Assembly (NCBI GenBank): GCA_021018815.1
Contig: JAITYX010000028.1
Coordinates: 2,046,001 to 2,110,000, forward strand
Direction of reading: 5' to 3'
From: Talinum fruticosum
Lineage: Eukaryota; Streptophyta; Magnoliopsida; Caryophyllales; Talinaceae
DNA: 64,000 bases
The position numbers were made by a program, and so were the translations under genes. Under the pieces are notes generated by a model, which was given only the letters and a program-made list of their open reading frames with translations, did not search any database and had not been told where the DNA came from. Shown piece by piece: positions 21,061 through 32,085 of this stretch. The first letter of the stretch is position 1; each line of letters starts with the position of its first letter.

Positions 21061-21990
21061 CTTTTGGATTGGCTTGGAATGTTGCGTATAAACAGACACT
21101 AAACATTATATCCGGCCTAGTGGAAGTAAGATATAGTAAAGATCCAATCATACCTCGATAGAGCTTCTAATCTATTGCTTTACATTTTTCGTCCGAGTCC
21201 AGCTTTATGCTACTGCTCATAGGTGTTCGCTGCATGCTTCGCAGCTTGAAGTATATATTTTTCGTAGCTCCTTGGTGTACTTTGATTGATGGACATAGAT
21301 TCCATTTTTATCTTGCTTGATTTGTAGACCAAGGAAGGAGTTGAGTTCTCCCATCATACTCATTTGAAATTCTGTCTCATTAACTCGGAAAATCTCGACA
21401 CATAATTTCATGAGGAGCTCCAAAAATTATGTCATCAACATATATCCGAGCGATAAGGAAGTCTTTCCCCTTGGTCTTTATAAAGAGAGTCTTGTCAATC
21501 TAGCCTCTTCTAAAATCATTTTGAACCAAGAAATTGCTCGAGTCTTTCATACCAAGCTTTGGGAGCTTGTTTAAGACCATAAAGAGCTTTTTGAAGTTTG
21601 AAAACATGGTTTGGAAATTCGAGTTTTCAAATCCAGGGGCTACTCAACATAGACTTCCTCTTCGATAAAACCATTAAGAAATGTGCACTTAACATCCATT
21701 TGATATAACTTGATATTCATGCTAGATGCAAATGCCAACAGGATTCTAATGGCTTCAATTCTAGCTACAAGTGCGAAGGTTTCCCTACAATCAATCCCTT
21801 CTTCCTAATTATATCTTTGAGCCACAAGTCTAGCCTTGTTTCGACTACCAACCCACCTTCATCCAGTTTGTTCTTGAAAGCCCATTTGGTTCCTATGAGT
21901 GGGTGGTTAGAAGGTCATTTGGTCGAGTCCGGACTTGGTTTCTTTCGAATTGATTGAGTTCCTCTTGTATGGCCTCTACCCATTCAGGTT
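21060..21990 (-). pseudogene. pol: Cop2 reverse transcriptase, frameshifted
   Basis: On the minus strand, from LNEPEWVEAIQEELNQF (about 21990) through pieces of [15 protein letters not shown] (about 21720) and VYVE.PGFEN (about 21640) to the active site IYVDDIIFGA (about 21446-21418). MSMMGELNSFLGLQIKQD and GIYVHQSKYTKEL follow (21423-21217). The catalytic YVDD is intact, but the frame changes several times, including twice between the fingers and palm segments. Confidence 0.85.
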
Positions 21991-23479
21991 CATTTAGGGC
22001 CTTTAGTGCATTTTTAGGTTCATTTAATGAAATGAATGCAGTGAATTCACATAAATTCTGAAGAGAGGAACGAGTTCTTACTCCATTGTTTATATCGGAT
22101 AATATGTTTTCTAGTGGATGACTAGAAGCATACTTGAATGCTCTACCTGTTCTCTCGATTCATCAGATTTGTGGGCTGAATTGATTGATCTTCAGAGGTT
22201 TGTTCTGAGTGAGCTTGTTCAACATTCTCTTCTTATTCTTGAGTTGTCTCATTCCGAGTCACTTCGTTCCGAGTGTCTTCATTCCGAGTGTCATGGATTT
22301 GATTCTTGATGGACTCATTTTCATCTAGATCATCATCTCTATTGAGCTTTAAGTCTTAGAATGATGATTCACTTAGCTTTTCCTGTTCAATCTCATGAAA
22401 AACAATGTGGATGCTTTCTTCCACTTTGTTAGTTTTCTTATTAAATATGCGATACGCTTTACTATGAGATGAGTAACCCAGAAAAATACCTTCTTCCGAC
22501 CGAGCATCAAACTTGGTCAGGTGATCCTTAGCATTGTTGTGAATAAAACACTTACATCCAAAGGGTTTGAAGTATGAGATATTGGGTTTCTTCCCTTTGT
22601 AGAGCTCGTACGGTGCTTTCTTCAGGATGGGTCTAATGAGGCATCTGTTCAAGGTGTAGTTTGTCAGTATTTACTCGCCTCAGCCCAAAAATAGTAGGGT
22701 AGATTATGTTCAATCATCATTGTCCTAGCTATTTCTTCTAGAGTTCTATTCTTTCTCTCCATTACTCCATTTTGTTGAGGAGTTCTTGGTGCTGAGAAGT
22801 TGTGCCGAGATGCCATTTTTGTCACAAAACTCTGCGAATTCCGAGTAGTTGAACTCCTTTCTATGGTCGGTTCGAAATCTCTAGATCTAAGTCTAAGACT
22901 CAACTTGGATTTTTCTGCAGAGCTTGCTGAACTCTTTGAATGCTTCATTTTTGTGCTTAAGAAAACATACCCAGGTAAATCGTGAGTAATCATCAACAAT
23001 AACAAGTACATATGATTTACCTCCAAGACTCTTAACAGGGATTTCACCACATAAGTCCATATATAGCATTTTAAGCACCTTGGATGTGGAAACTATCTTC
23101 AGAGATTTGAAAGATGATCTAACTTGTTTCCCTTTTGTGCAAGCTTCACAAATTTTATCTTTCTTAAAAGCACAATTAGGCAATCCTCTAACTAAACCAT
23201 GAGATGCCAATTTCTTAATAGTACGCATGCTAACATGACCTAATCTACGATGCCATGTCCAAGAGTCATCATGAAGTGATGCTTTTAAACAAGATAAATT
23301 CGACTCGGGTCGAAAGAGGAATAATGTAAGTGTTACCCGATCTCTTACCGAGAGAGCTTGATCTGTTTGGTAGTATCATCAGAGATATAATAGTTGGTCC
23401 GAGTGAATCTTACCTCTTGACCTTTATCACACAATTGAGAGATACTAAGCAGGTTGTACTTTAACCCTTTGACAAGGTA
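21990..23479 (-). pseudogene. pol: Cop2 pre-integrase, integrase and linker, frameshifted
   Basis: Minus-strand frames 23228-22893, 23050-22664 and 22652-22356 together give MRTIKKLASHGLVRGLPN, CEACTKGKQVRSSF (zinc-binding part), MDLCGEIPVKSLGGKSY, then NGVMERKNRTLEEIARTM and YFWAEA, and the chromo-like C-terminal GYSSHSKAYRIFNKKTNK. The first catalytic Asp and the Glu are readable. The TDHGREF segment with the second Asp is out of frame near 22870. The region 21990-22350 is the Glu/Ser/Thr-rich INT-RT linker. The upstream end is cut by Cop3 at 23479. Confidence 0.85.
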
Positions 23480-23484
23480 TACCG

Positions 23485-25081
23485 TGAAGACTCGGACAAC
23501 GTTCGATACATTTAGGAGTTGTATTGAAGGAATCGAGTTATAAGAATTTCTTACTTATAGAGTTTTGATTCCAAGGCATTCTCTCGCACCTTATAGAAAC
23601 TTTTCCGAGTGATATAGTATATTTACTCTAAGTGATACAACATTTACTTCATGTATTCTTGCCTGTCTCGGTGTGACTCGAAAAACAACTTCGCTTATCT
23701 CATTCAGTTCCGAGTCCCTCATCACTTAGATATATCACATGAATTGACTAGTATTTCGCATAATCGGACTCGAGTCCGACTTCATGATATAAATCTTATT
23801 CCGTTATAGTCAGCACTCCTAGTTTGAATCATGCTTAGTCTATATCAAGTTATTTTACTCTGTTATTCTTCAAGTAACTTGTTTCTTCGCTCGGACTAAC
23901 TCTGATGGAATTTTTGAGCTTCATGGATATTAGACTCAGAAAATTCCATTCCTTTTTCGACCCGGATAATTATCAACTTAATTATCTTAATTATCTTATT
24001 ATCTCGTGTCTAATCGTGGACCAAAGTATTTTATACTTTGAGAACCAAAATTTGACTTACTTTTGTAGGTTATTCAAACGAGGATATACTTTTCGAAATA
24101 CAAAAGTAATTGGCTTCAAAGCGTCAAATCACTAGTAGACATGGCTTTTTACCTTCTCTCGTCCCAGTCCCGAAGCTCGTGTAAGGAATGTCTGTTTCAA
24201 ATTTGGAAAACTGAAATGCCAAGCTTAATGGTGGTTTCCACCTTATCTTTTAAGACATCGCCGAGTGGTTTTGGGACTTCCAAGAGAGTTAAACCGTTGC
24301 CCAACGTTCATATCACAACGGATACTTTCTGAGTGACTCAGAAAGTCCTTATCAATGGTCACAAAGGACTCTCAATCAGCGAGATGGAGATAACGGCTAC
24401 TCTGCCCGGTCATCTTTAAATAGAAGCCAACTCACAAGACTTGGAGATTGCCGAACCTATTTGTTAATACACGTACTTGAGCAAAGTCATTGTATTTATT
24501 CTCAATCCTCTACTTACAACTCCAACTCTATAATTCATCACTTTCTAAGTTGTAAGGTCTTGTACTTAGTTACAAACACTTTCTTACTTTCGAGTAAGGC
24601 CCCTTGACTAAGCTGTAAGGGTTAACTCAGCTTAGTTACCCCTAGCTGTAAGGGTTATCTCAGCTAGGAAGTACTAGATCGGATAAGGGAATTTCTGAGT
24701 CTAGGAAAACTTGTAAAGAGTTGTCTAAGGGAGTAACTCGGGTTACGTCGGTCTACTGTATTTTGTGGACTCAAAATAGTGGATTTGACTTCGTGCTTGG
24801 ACTAGCACGATCCGTGGTTTTCTCGCCCCGGGAGGGTTTTCACGTAATCTCTCAATGTTTACTTTCCGAGTTCACTCTAGACTCGGATCGCTTCAAAGCT
24901 TTAGTTTAATTTGCTTCGTACTCTCTAAAGCATTTCGAGTCCGTACTTTTCGACCAAGCTTTTGACTCGGAATCTAGTTCTGTCTCTACTTTTGTAAAAG
25001 AGTTTGGATTTCTACGAAAATCCTCCATCACACTATTCACCCCCTCTAGGGTGACTTAGACTCTCCCCGAGCAAACCTTCA
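23485..25081 (+). repeat. Cop3 5' LTR (1597 bp)
   Basis: TGAAGACTCGG to GCAAACCTTCA. It aligns end to end with 32086-33681, with scattered differences mostly at CTCGG/CCGAG-like sites. AACGG/CCGTT cores occur at about 24290-24360 before a TATA-like tttaaatag (about 24414). It is not followed by a primer-binding site. Confidence 0.85.
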
Positions 25082-26510
25082 TACTCGGGTCGACCAGATT
25101 GCTTCCTTTTCCAATCTTGCCTATCCCAATTATCTTGCCTTTGCTGTCATCATCAAATGTAACTTTTCCTCCTTTGTACTCTTCTAACTCATAAAAGAGT
25201 CCTAAATCTCCTAACATGTGGCGTGAGCATCCACTATCAAGGTACCAATGCCCTTTTGATCTTTTTCGAGTGGCTCGCAAAAGCAGAAACAAACTAACCC
25301 TTCTCACTTCCTCTAACGAATCCAAGTAACACCCTTTACTGTGGTCCTTTTCTAAGGAAGAAGGTTTTTTCCGAAGGGTTTGGTCCGATTCCGAGTCTTC
25401 CATTTAGAGAATTGAGTTTGTGTCTATTTCTTTCGAAAATCTTTTCTCTTATGAACCGGTGGAGATGATTTTCTCCTATAAACTAGTCCAGGCTCAGTCC
25501 TCCTTTCATTTTTATGAATAGGGCCGTGCTCAGACCTTCCCGAACTTTACGGTTCCGGAATCCTTTTGAAAAGCTCCGAGTAGGAATTGGATTCCTCCTC
25601 TTTGTTAAAACTACGACCTTCTTTTATGAAGGACACACATTGAGATCGTAAGAGCATATCAAGGTTTTTCGACCTTGGGTAAACTTTAAAACAAGATCTT
25701 AAGACTCATTAAGCTTTTGCTTTAGTTGCTCATTTTCTTTTCGAGTATCTCGGACTCAGTCTTATTAGATTGAGCACTAGTCTTGAGTTCTCTCGAGTGT
25801 AAGTCTTAGTTTTTCCAACTCAGCTTTTAAAGAAATGCTCTCGAAGAAATTAACTCAAGTTGTTCTTTAAAATGAGAAGAGTCAAAATTGGACTTCTCCT
25901 CCAAAGTGAAAATATACTTGGCTAAATCAACTTTGGAAAATTTAAGAAAGTATTCAATTACCTCTTCAGGATTTACTTCCTCATTGCATGATTGATCCGT
26001 GTCCGAGCCTATTTCCACTTCGAGTCGGAAAGTGCCATCAGACACTTTTAGTCATCTCGAGTCCTTGTCATCTTCTAATGAGTCCTCGTCACTCCATGTG
26101 GCCATCATAGCCTTTTTCTTTCTTCTGTCCCTTTTTCTCTTGGGACAATCCTTGACTATGTGTTCCTTGCTGCCACATTCAAAACGTCCGAGTTCTTAGT
26201 CAAAGATAACTTTGAAGGGGAAGAGTATTTACCTTTTCTATCCTTCTTGTCTTTCTTATAGAACTTTTCTTTTAGCTTCTTATCCTATCTCTTGTGCTTC
26301 ATCATTCTCTTGAAGCCTCTAGCGATGAGTGCCATGGGATCCTCTTTTGAGTCGAAGAACTCGGATCTACTTCACTAGTTTCCGAGGCTTTCAGCGCAAT
26401 ATTCTTTTTGGTGTTGACCTCTGCATCCTCCTCTTCCAGGTGGATCTCATGGGTGAGAATCTTCCCAATGAGTTCGTCAGGCTTTAGTACGGACAAGTTC
26501 CGAGCTCGTG
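25082..26510 (-). pseudogene. gag: Antisense gag/PR fragment inside Cop3, duplicate of the Cop2 flank
   Basis: On the minus strand it carries, from right to left, UBN2-end EIHLEEEDAEVNTKKN, MALIARG-like and zinc-knuckle region (about 26200), an acidic/coiled part (FSKVDLAKYIFTLEEKSN, 25920) and the protease site LDSGCSRHM (about 25230-25202). Base for base it follows 33682-35110, and both start immediately after an LTR end. It therefore duplicates the junction between Cop3 and Cop2 rather than being Cop3's own gag. It breaks off at about 26510 within KLDELIGK, where plus-strand pol begins. Confidence 0.8.
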
Positions 26511-27640
26511 AACATTCCGATGTTACCACCAAAGAAATCAAGCTTTCGAGTAAAAGATCGGGTAACACCTACATCATTCCTCTTCTCGACCCGAGTCGAA
26601 TTTAGCTTACTTAAAAGCATCTCTTAATGATGACTCATGGACATGGCATCGTAGATTAGGCCATATTAGCATGCGTACTATCAAAAAGTTGGCATCTCAT
26701 AGTCCGGTGAGGGGTTTACCTAACCGTGGTTTTGAGAAGGATAAAGTTTGTGAAGCTTGCACCGAGAGGAAAACAAGTCGGATCTTCATTCAAATATCTC
26801 GAAGACAGTTTCCACATCCAAAGTGCTTGAGCTACTGCATATGGATTTACGTGGTGAAATCCTCGTTAAGAGCCTTGGACGTAAATCATATATATTTGTT
26901 ATTATTGATGATTATTCACGATTTACCTGGGTGTGTTTTCTTAAGCACAAAAATGAAGCTTTCAAGGAGTTCAGCAAGCTCGTAGAAAAATCCAAGTTGA
27001 GTCTCGGACTCGGATCCAGAGAATTCGAACCGACCATGGAAGGGAGTTCGACTACTTAGAATTCTCGGAGTTTTGTGACAAAAATGACATCTCTCACAAC
27101 TTCTCAGCACCAAGAACTCCTCAACAAAATGGAGTAGTGGAGAGAAAGAACAGAACCCTTGAAGAAATAGCAAGGACTATGATGATTGAGCACAACTTGC
27201 CTTACTATTTCAGGCTGAGGCGATCAACACAACTAACTATACTCGAATAGATGCCTCATCGGACCCATATTGAAGAAAACACCTTATGAGCTCTACAAAG
27301 GGAAGAAACCAAATATTTCCTATTTCGGACCATTTGGATGTAAATGTTTCGTCCACAACAATGGTAAGGATCACTCGACCAAGTTTGATGCTCGGTCGGA
27401 TGAAGGTATTTTTCCGGGTTATTCTACTCGCGAGCAAAGCTTATCGCATTTTCAACAAGAAAACTAACAAAGTGGAAGAAAGCATCCACGTTGTTTTTGA
27501 TGAGCTTGAACAGGAAAAACCAAGTGAGTCTTCATACTTAGAATTGAAGCTCAGCAAAGAAGATGATGAAACCGAGTCTACAAAGACTCAAACTCAACCA
27601 GACTCAAAATGAAGTCACTCGGAAAGAAGTGACTCGGAAT
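26511..27640 (+). pseudogene. pol: Cop3 pre-integrase and integrase, frameshifted
   Basis: Starts abruptly in the pre-integrase segment (SSKRSGNTYIIPLL, about 26545). MRTIKKLASHSPVRGLPN and CEAC follow, then the core: MDLRGEILVKSLG with the first Asp (about 26841), a TDHGREFDY remnant (about 27030), NGVVERKNRTLEE with the Glu (about 27130), and YELYKGKKPNISYFGPFGC (27283). The tail is a Glu/Thr-rich linker. Frameshifts separate the three catalytic residues. Confidence 0.85.
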
Positions 27641-27889
27641 GAGACAACTCAAGAGCTCACTCAGAACGAACAACCTAATGAAGAAGATCACTCGGAACAA
27701 GCTTCGAAGATCGGGTAGCTCAGCCCACAAATCTTGTGAATCGTAGAACCGGTAGAGCATTCAAGTTTACTTCTAGTCACCCACTAGAAAACATAATATC
27801 CGATATCAACAAGTGGGGTAAGAACTCATTCCTCTCTTCAAAATCTATGTGCATTCACTGCATTCATTTAATTAACTGAACCCAAAAAG

Positions 27890-28650
27890 CTATAGAGGCC
27901 CTTCATGAACCTGAATGGGTAGAGGCCATGCAAGAGGAACTCAATCAATTCGAAAGAAACCAAGTCCGGACTCGACCAACCGACCTTCCGACCACCCCAG
28001 CTTATCGGAACCAAATGGGTTTTCAAAAACAAACTGGATGAGGGTGGAGTGATAGTCAGAAATAAGGCTAGACTTGTGGCTCAAGGTTACAATCAAGAAG
28101 AAGGAATCGATTGTGGGGAAACCTTTGCACCTGCTACTGTAATCGAAGCAATTAGAATACTATTAGCATTCGCATCCAGCATGCATATTAAATTATATCA
28201 AATGGATGTTAAGTGTGCATTTCTCAATGGTTTTATTGAAGAGGAAGTCTATGTCGAGCAGCCACCGGGTTTTGAAAACTCGGAATTTCCAAATCATGTT
28301 TTCAAACTTCAAAAGTCTCTCTATGGTCTTAAACAAGCTCCTCGAGCTAGGTATGAAAGACCGAAGCGGTTTCTGGTTCAAAATGACTTTAAAAGAGGTC
28401 AGATCGACAAGACTCTCTTTATAAAAACCAAGGGGAATGATTTCCTTATTGTTCAAATCTATGTTGATGATATTATCTTCGGTGCAACTAATGAATATCT
28501 ATGCCGAGAATTTTCTCGAGTTGATGAGTCGAGAATTTCAAATGAGTATGATGGGAGAACTCAATTTCTTCCTTGGTTTACAAATCAAACAAGAAAAAGA
28601 TGGAATCTATGTCCATCAATCAAAATATTCCAAGGAACTCGCTGAAGAAG
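27890..28650 (+). pseudogene. pol: Cop3 reverse transcriptase, best-preserved RT in the window
   Basis: The frame 28049-28645 (198 codons) holds NKARLVAQGYNQEEGIDCGETFAPA-type fingers, [41 protein letters not shown] and the catalytic IYVDDIIFGATNE at about 28460-28496. Upstream, LHEPEWVEAMQEELNQFER (27903) is in a different frame. Downstream the frame moves to 28437-28910 at MSMMGELNFFLGLQ. RT would copy element RNA into DNA within particles. Confidence 0.9.
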
Positions 28651-29400
28651 TACAAACTTCAAGATGCAAAGTACGCATCTACACCCATGAGCAGAGCAGT
28701 ATAAAGCTTGACTCGGACGAGAAAGGTAAAGCAATAGATCAAAAACTTTATCGAGGTATGATTGGATCATTACTATATCTTACTTCCAGCCAGCCGGATA
28801 TAATGTTCGGTGTTTGTTTATGTGCAAGATTTCAAGCTAATCCAAAAGAATCACATCTCATCTGCGGTGAAGAGAATATTCGAGATATCTTGCAGGAACT
28901 CGGAACTTAGGTCTCCGGTACTCAAGAGACTCGGAACCGACTCTTACTCGGATACACGACGCGGACTACGCTGGATACAAAGTTGATAGAAAGAGCACTT
29001 CGGAGCTTGTCAATTTCCGGGTCAATCCCTAATATCTTGGCACTCAAAGAAGCGTAACTCAGTAGCTCTATCAACTGCTGAAGTCGAGTATATTGCAGTC
29101 TGGAGCATGTTGCGCTCGGATTCTATGGATAAAGCAACACTTGAGAGATCTTGGACTTTCTTTCAAATCCGTTCCAATCAAGTGTGACAATCGAGTGCAA
29201 TAAGCATCACCAAGAATCCAATTCAGCACTCAAAGACAAAGCATATCGAGGTCGGATATCATTTCTTACGAGACCATTCCGAGAAAGGTGATATTGAACT
29301 TGACTTCATTCCTACTAATCTTTAATTAGCCGATATCTTTACTAAGCCTCTTAGTGAAGATCGGTTTTGTTTCATTCGGAATGAGCTTGGTTGCATAATT
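28650..29400 (+). pseudogene. pol: Cop3 RT thumb and RNase H, frameshifted
   Basis: SLLYLTSSQPDIMFGVCLCARFQANPKESHL is readable to about 28860. RNase H landmarks follow: a YTDADYAGYK remnant (about 28950), VALSTAEVEYIA (about 29063) and the C-terminal TKPLSEDRFCFIRNELG (about 29345). Frames change at several CTCGG-type sites. Confidence 0.85.
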
Positions 29401-29569
29401 ATGTGCCATCTTTGTAAAAATCTCATTGCATGATTATGTGTTATATGTGTTTTCAAACTTTTAATAATCATTAGCTCAGTTGATCTCATGATACTTGGGT
29501 TAGTAGTTGTTAATTACTTCTAGTTTCGAGTCACTCGAAACCATTCCGAGTCAAACTCGGACGTCGAGA

Positions 29570-30026
29570 AAAATTTGGACTTCAAACTTCGAAATTATCT
29601 CTAGACTAGTGGAGAATTTCGAATATTTTTTAAAATCTTTTTCTCTCTCTCTCTCGGACGCTGTGATCGGATGCTAGCCGTGGATCTCAAACTCGCTAGA
29701 ATCTTAACCGTTGAGAAGAGAACCGTTACACCGGTCTACGATGACTAATGGACAAGTCGAGTCGAACGGAGTTATACTTAACGGATAGTTGACGGGCGTG
29801 TATTTCTTTTATAAATAGCTCCTATTCATCTTCGTCTTGATACTCTACATTTCTCTCTCTCTCAAACGAAACTTTTCGCGGAAGATTTCTACGTACACAG
29901 TGATCCTTGAACTTCTTCAAGCGACAAAAGAGGCCATCTCAAGTAAGATCGACTACTCTCATCTCTTTCTTCTACTCCTTTTCTTTTACTCTCTACTGTC
30001 TACTCTCTCCTCTTCTCTTCATCAAA
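29570..30026 (+). promoter_or_regulatory. Putative internal promoter of the Cop3 post-pol ORF
   Basis: A CT run (29640-29658), CCGTT cores (about 29709 and 29723), AACGG (29781), then tataaatag at 29810-29818 with the agctcctattc block, and a CT-rich leader to the ATG at 30027. The order matches Cop1. Confidence 0.45.
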
Positions 30027-31660
30027 ATGCCTAAGAGAGGTAATCATCCGGACTTTCGGGTCTCTTCCTCCTCCAAAAAGCCTCGCACCAAAAATCTAGA
30101 AAGCTCAACCCCTCTAAACCTATTGTCACCTAGCATCTCGCTGCTGGACGACAAGTTCTTCCCTACAACCAAATTTTCTTGGTTGGCTCACATTTAAACC
30201 ACCGGGTGTATAACTTTCTTTGTTTCAGCGAGTTCATCTATCCTGAACTCGTTTCGAGTTCTACACTCACCTTACCTCCTCCGAAAATGTTCCGACCTCC
30301 GGGGTTCAAAACATTACTGTTCCAATAAACACCTCCCTCCTCCACCGCTTGTTCAAGGTCTCCTGTCTTTTCTTGAACAAGCAACCCCATTCCTTTCATC
30401 GAAGTCGCCGACGACTTCTTTGAAAAATACGCTATAGAGTTTCCTGAGTCACGGAAAGTTTTTCAGTGACTCGGTTGAAGTCGAAGCTCGACTTCGTGCT
30501 TTCTGCTGTTGAGAACCTTTTTCTCTCAGCATTCTAGCAAGGAGAACCCCAACTCCAAGCATTTGAAAGCTCTTTTTGACATTCTTGAGGGCTACGAAGT
30601 AGACCTCTTCCCTTCAATAATTGAGCGGATGGCGACTGTGCCGACTCAACTCCAAAGCAAGAAGAACACCCCTCTTCCCTTCGGTGCTCTTCTCACCCTT
30701 GTCTTCAAACAATTCAAGGTTCCTCTCCCCTCGGACCCCAATGCCATGTCCGAGGTTGCCGTTGTCGGCAAGAAGGAACTCCGAGGGTACGGATACCAGG
30801 AAATTCAACCCGGTGTCCGGGTGCATAACTTAGAACCGAGGCCTCCTTCTCCGCCTCGGACTCGTAAAGCAACCCTCCTCTTTCTCCTTGCTCCACCTGT
30901 TGGTGCCTCCACCTCGAGTGCCTTAAAATCTCTCTCTGCTATTTTATCCCCCATTTTCTTGGACAAAATCAGCTCTGTGTCCTCCGATTTGAGGGACCTC
31001 CTTAGCTCTTTCAAATCCGTATATCGGTCTCTCGTTCATCCACCAAAACCGCCCAATCCCAAATTCGAGAGCAAGCAAACTCTGGTTCTTGAGATGAGGG
31101 AGTTGGTGAAGGAGCGAAGGAGCCGGTCGAGCTCCTCGGAGATAGAAGGTCTAAGGCGACTCGGGACTCGTGGTGACTCGGATGTGTCTAAAGCGTCTTC
31201 GAGCCCGGATCCGACCTCCTCGGACAGCGGGGATGAAGAAGAAGAAGAGGCTGCAGAGAACGAAGCAACAGACGCCGAGGAGCCTACGGCTGAGGCAGCT
31301 CCATCTGGGCAAGGGGTGGAAAACAAGGAAGAAGTTGCGAGAACAGTGAGGGTCGGACCGCTTCTCAAGCTCAAATCGCAGTACTCGGCTCGGACAGCAG
31401 TCCGAGTGGGTCGAAGACCTTGTCTGCACCAGCGAGTCGGACCGAGCGGACCCCTCTAGCTTCCGAGGTTCACAGGGAGGAACCCCTAGATCCACTCGTT
31501 TTGGGTCGGCCACTCGGAGCCGAGCCCTTGACGGCCATCCCGGTTCTCCCTCCACCACGCTCAAGCACATCGTCAAGATCCTACCAGTGCCGACGTACCT
31601 CCAAGCCCTCCGCTTCCACTCAGGCTTCCCCTCTCCCTCGTAGGCGCCATGCACTGTGTC
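30027..31660 (+). pseudogene. Cop3 post-pol ORF (Transposase_32-like), longest open frame in the window
   Basis: Starts MPKRGNHPDF at 30027 and carries LDDKFFPTTKFSWLAHI before a stop at 30195. A shifted segment follows (EFIYPEL-like, about 30228). Then a 316-codon frame, 30509-31459, has FFSQHSSKENPN, LFDILEGYEVDLFP, LPFGALLTLVFKQF, a proline-rich hinge (about 30840-30890), a helical part, and an acidic DEEEEEAAENEATDAEE stretch (about 31230). The first half resembles putative plant transposon proteins. The second half looks like a coiled coil with a disordered acidic tail. No membrane segment is seen. Role unknown. Confidence 0.65.
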
Positions 31661-31774
31661 CCAATTCCACGATCCGCGATTCTTCTTCTTCCCGAGAGAT
31701 TTTTTTTTCTTTTGTCCGGACATCAAACTTGTACTACATGTTCTTTTCTTCCCACTTTCTTTGTTGTTTTTGCT

Positions 31775-32085
31775 TGAAAGGCAAGGGGGAGAAATAGAGT
31801 CAAAAATTTGTTGTCTTGTTTAGCGGGAGCTTTCCCTTTAAATCTATGTACTCTCTTTAATTTCAATGAATTAATGCTTTATCTTCTATTCTATCCGAAT
31901 TTACAACAACCATTTACGAGTTAACATTATTTCATTGATAAGCATATTCGTTTTTCTTCTTTTGCTTTGATACGATAAGCTTGCTTTACTCATCCGACCA
32001 CATACGCAAGTATCCAAAATCGGATCTTTTTCACTAACAAAGTTTCTGCCGAAGTATGCAATGCCTTTCATCAAAAAGGGGAGAT
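31775..32085 (+). other. Cop3 3' purine tracts and main polypurine tract
   Basis: tcaaaaaggggagat (32071-32085) abuts the 3' LTR. A second tract, gcaagggggagaaat, is at about 31781, and a degenerate third (gtttagcgggagct) at about 31818. Confidence 0.7.

Noticed and set aside
23485..25081. Treating this LTR as a separate solo LTR
   Set aside because: Its match to 32086-33681, plus-strand pol between them and the same Cop2 junction at both indicate one rearranged element. A solo-LTR step may still be part of its history.
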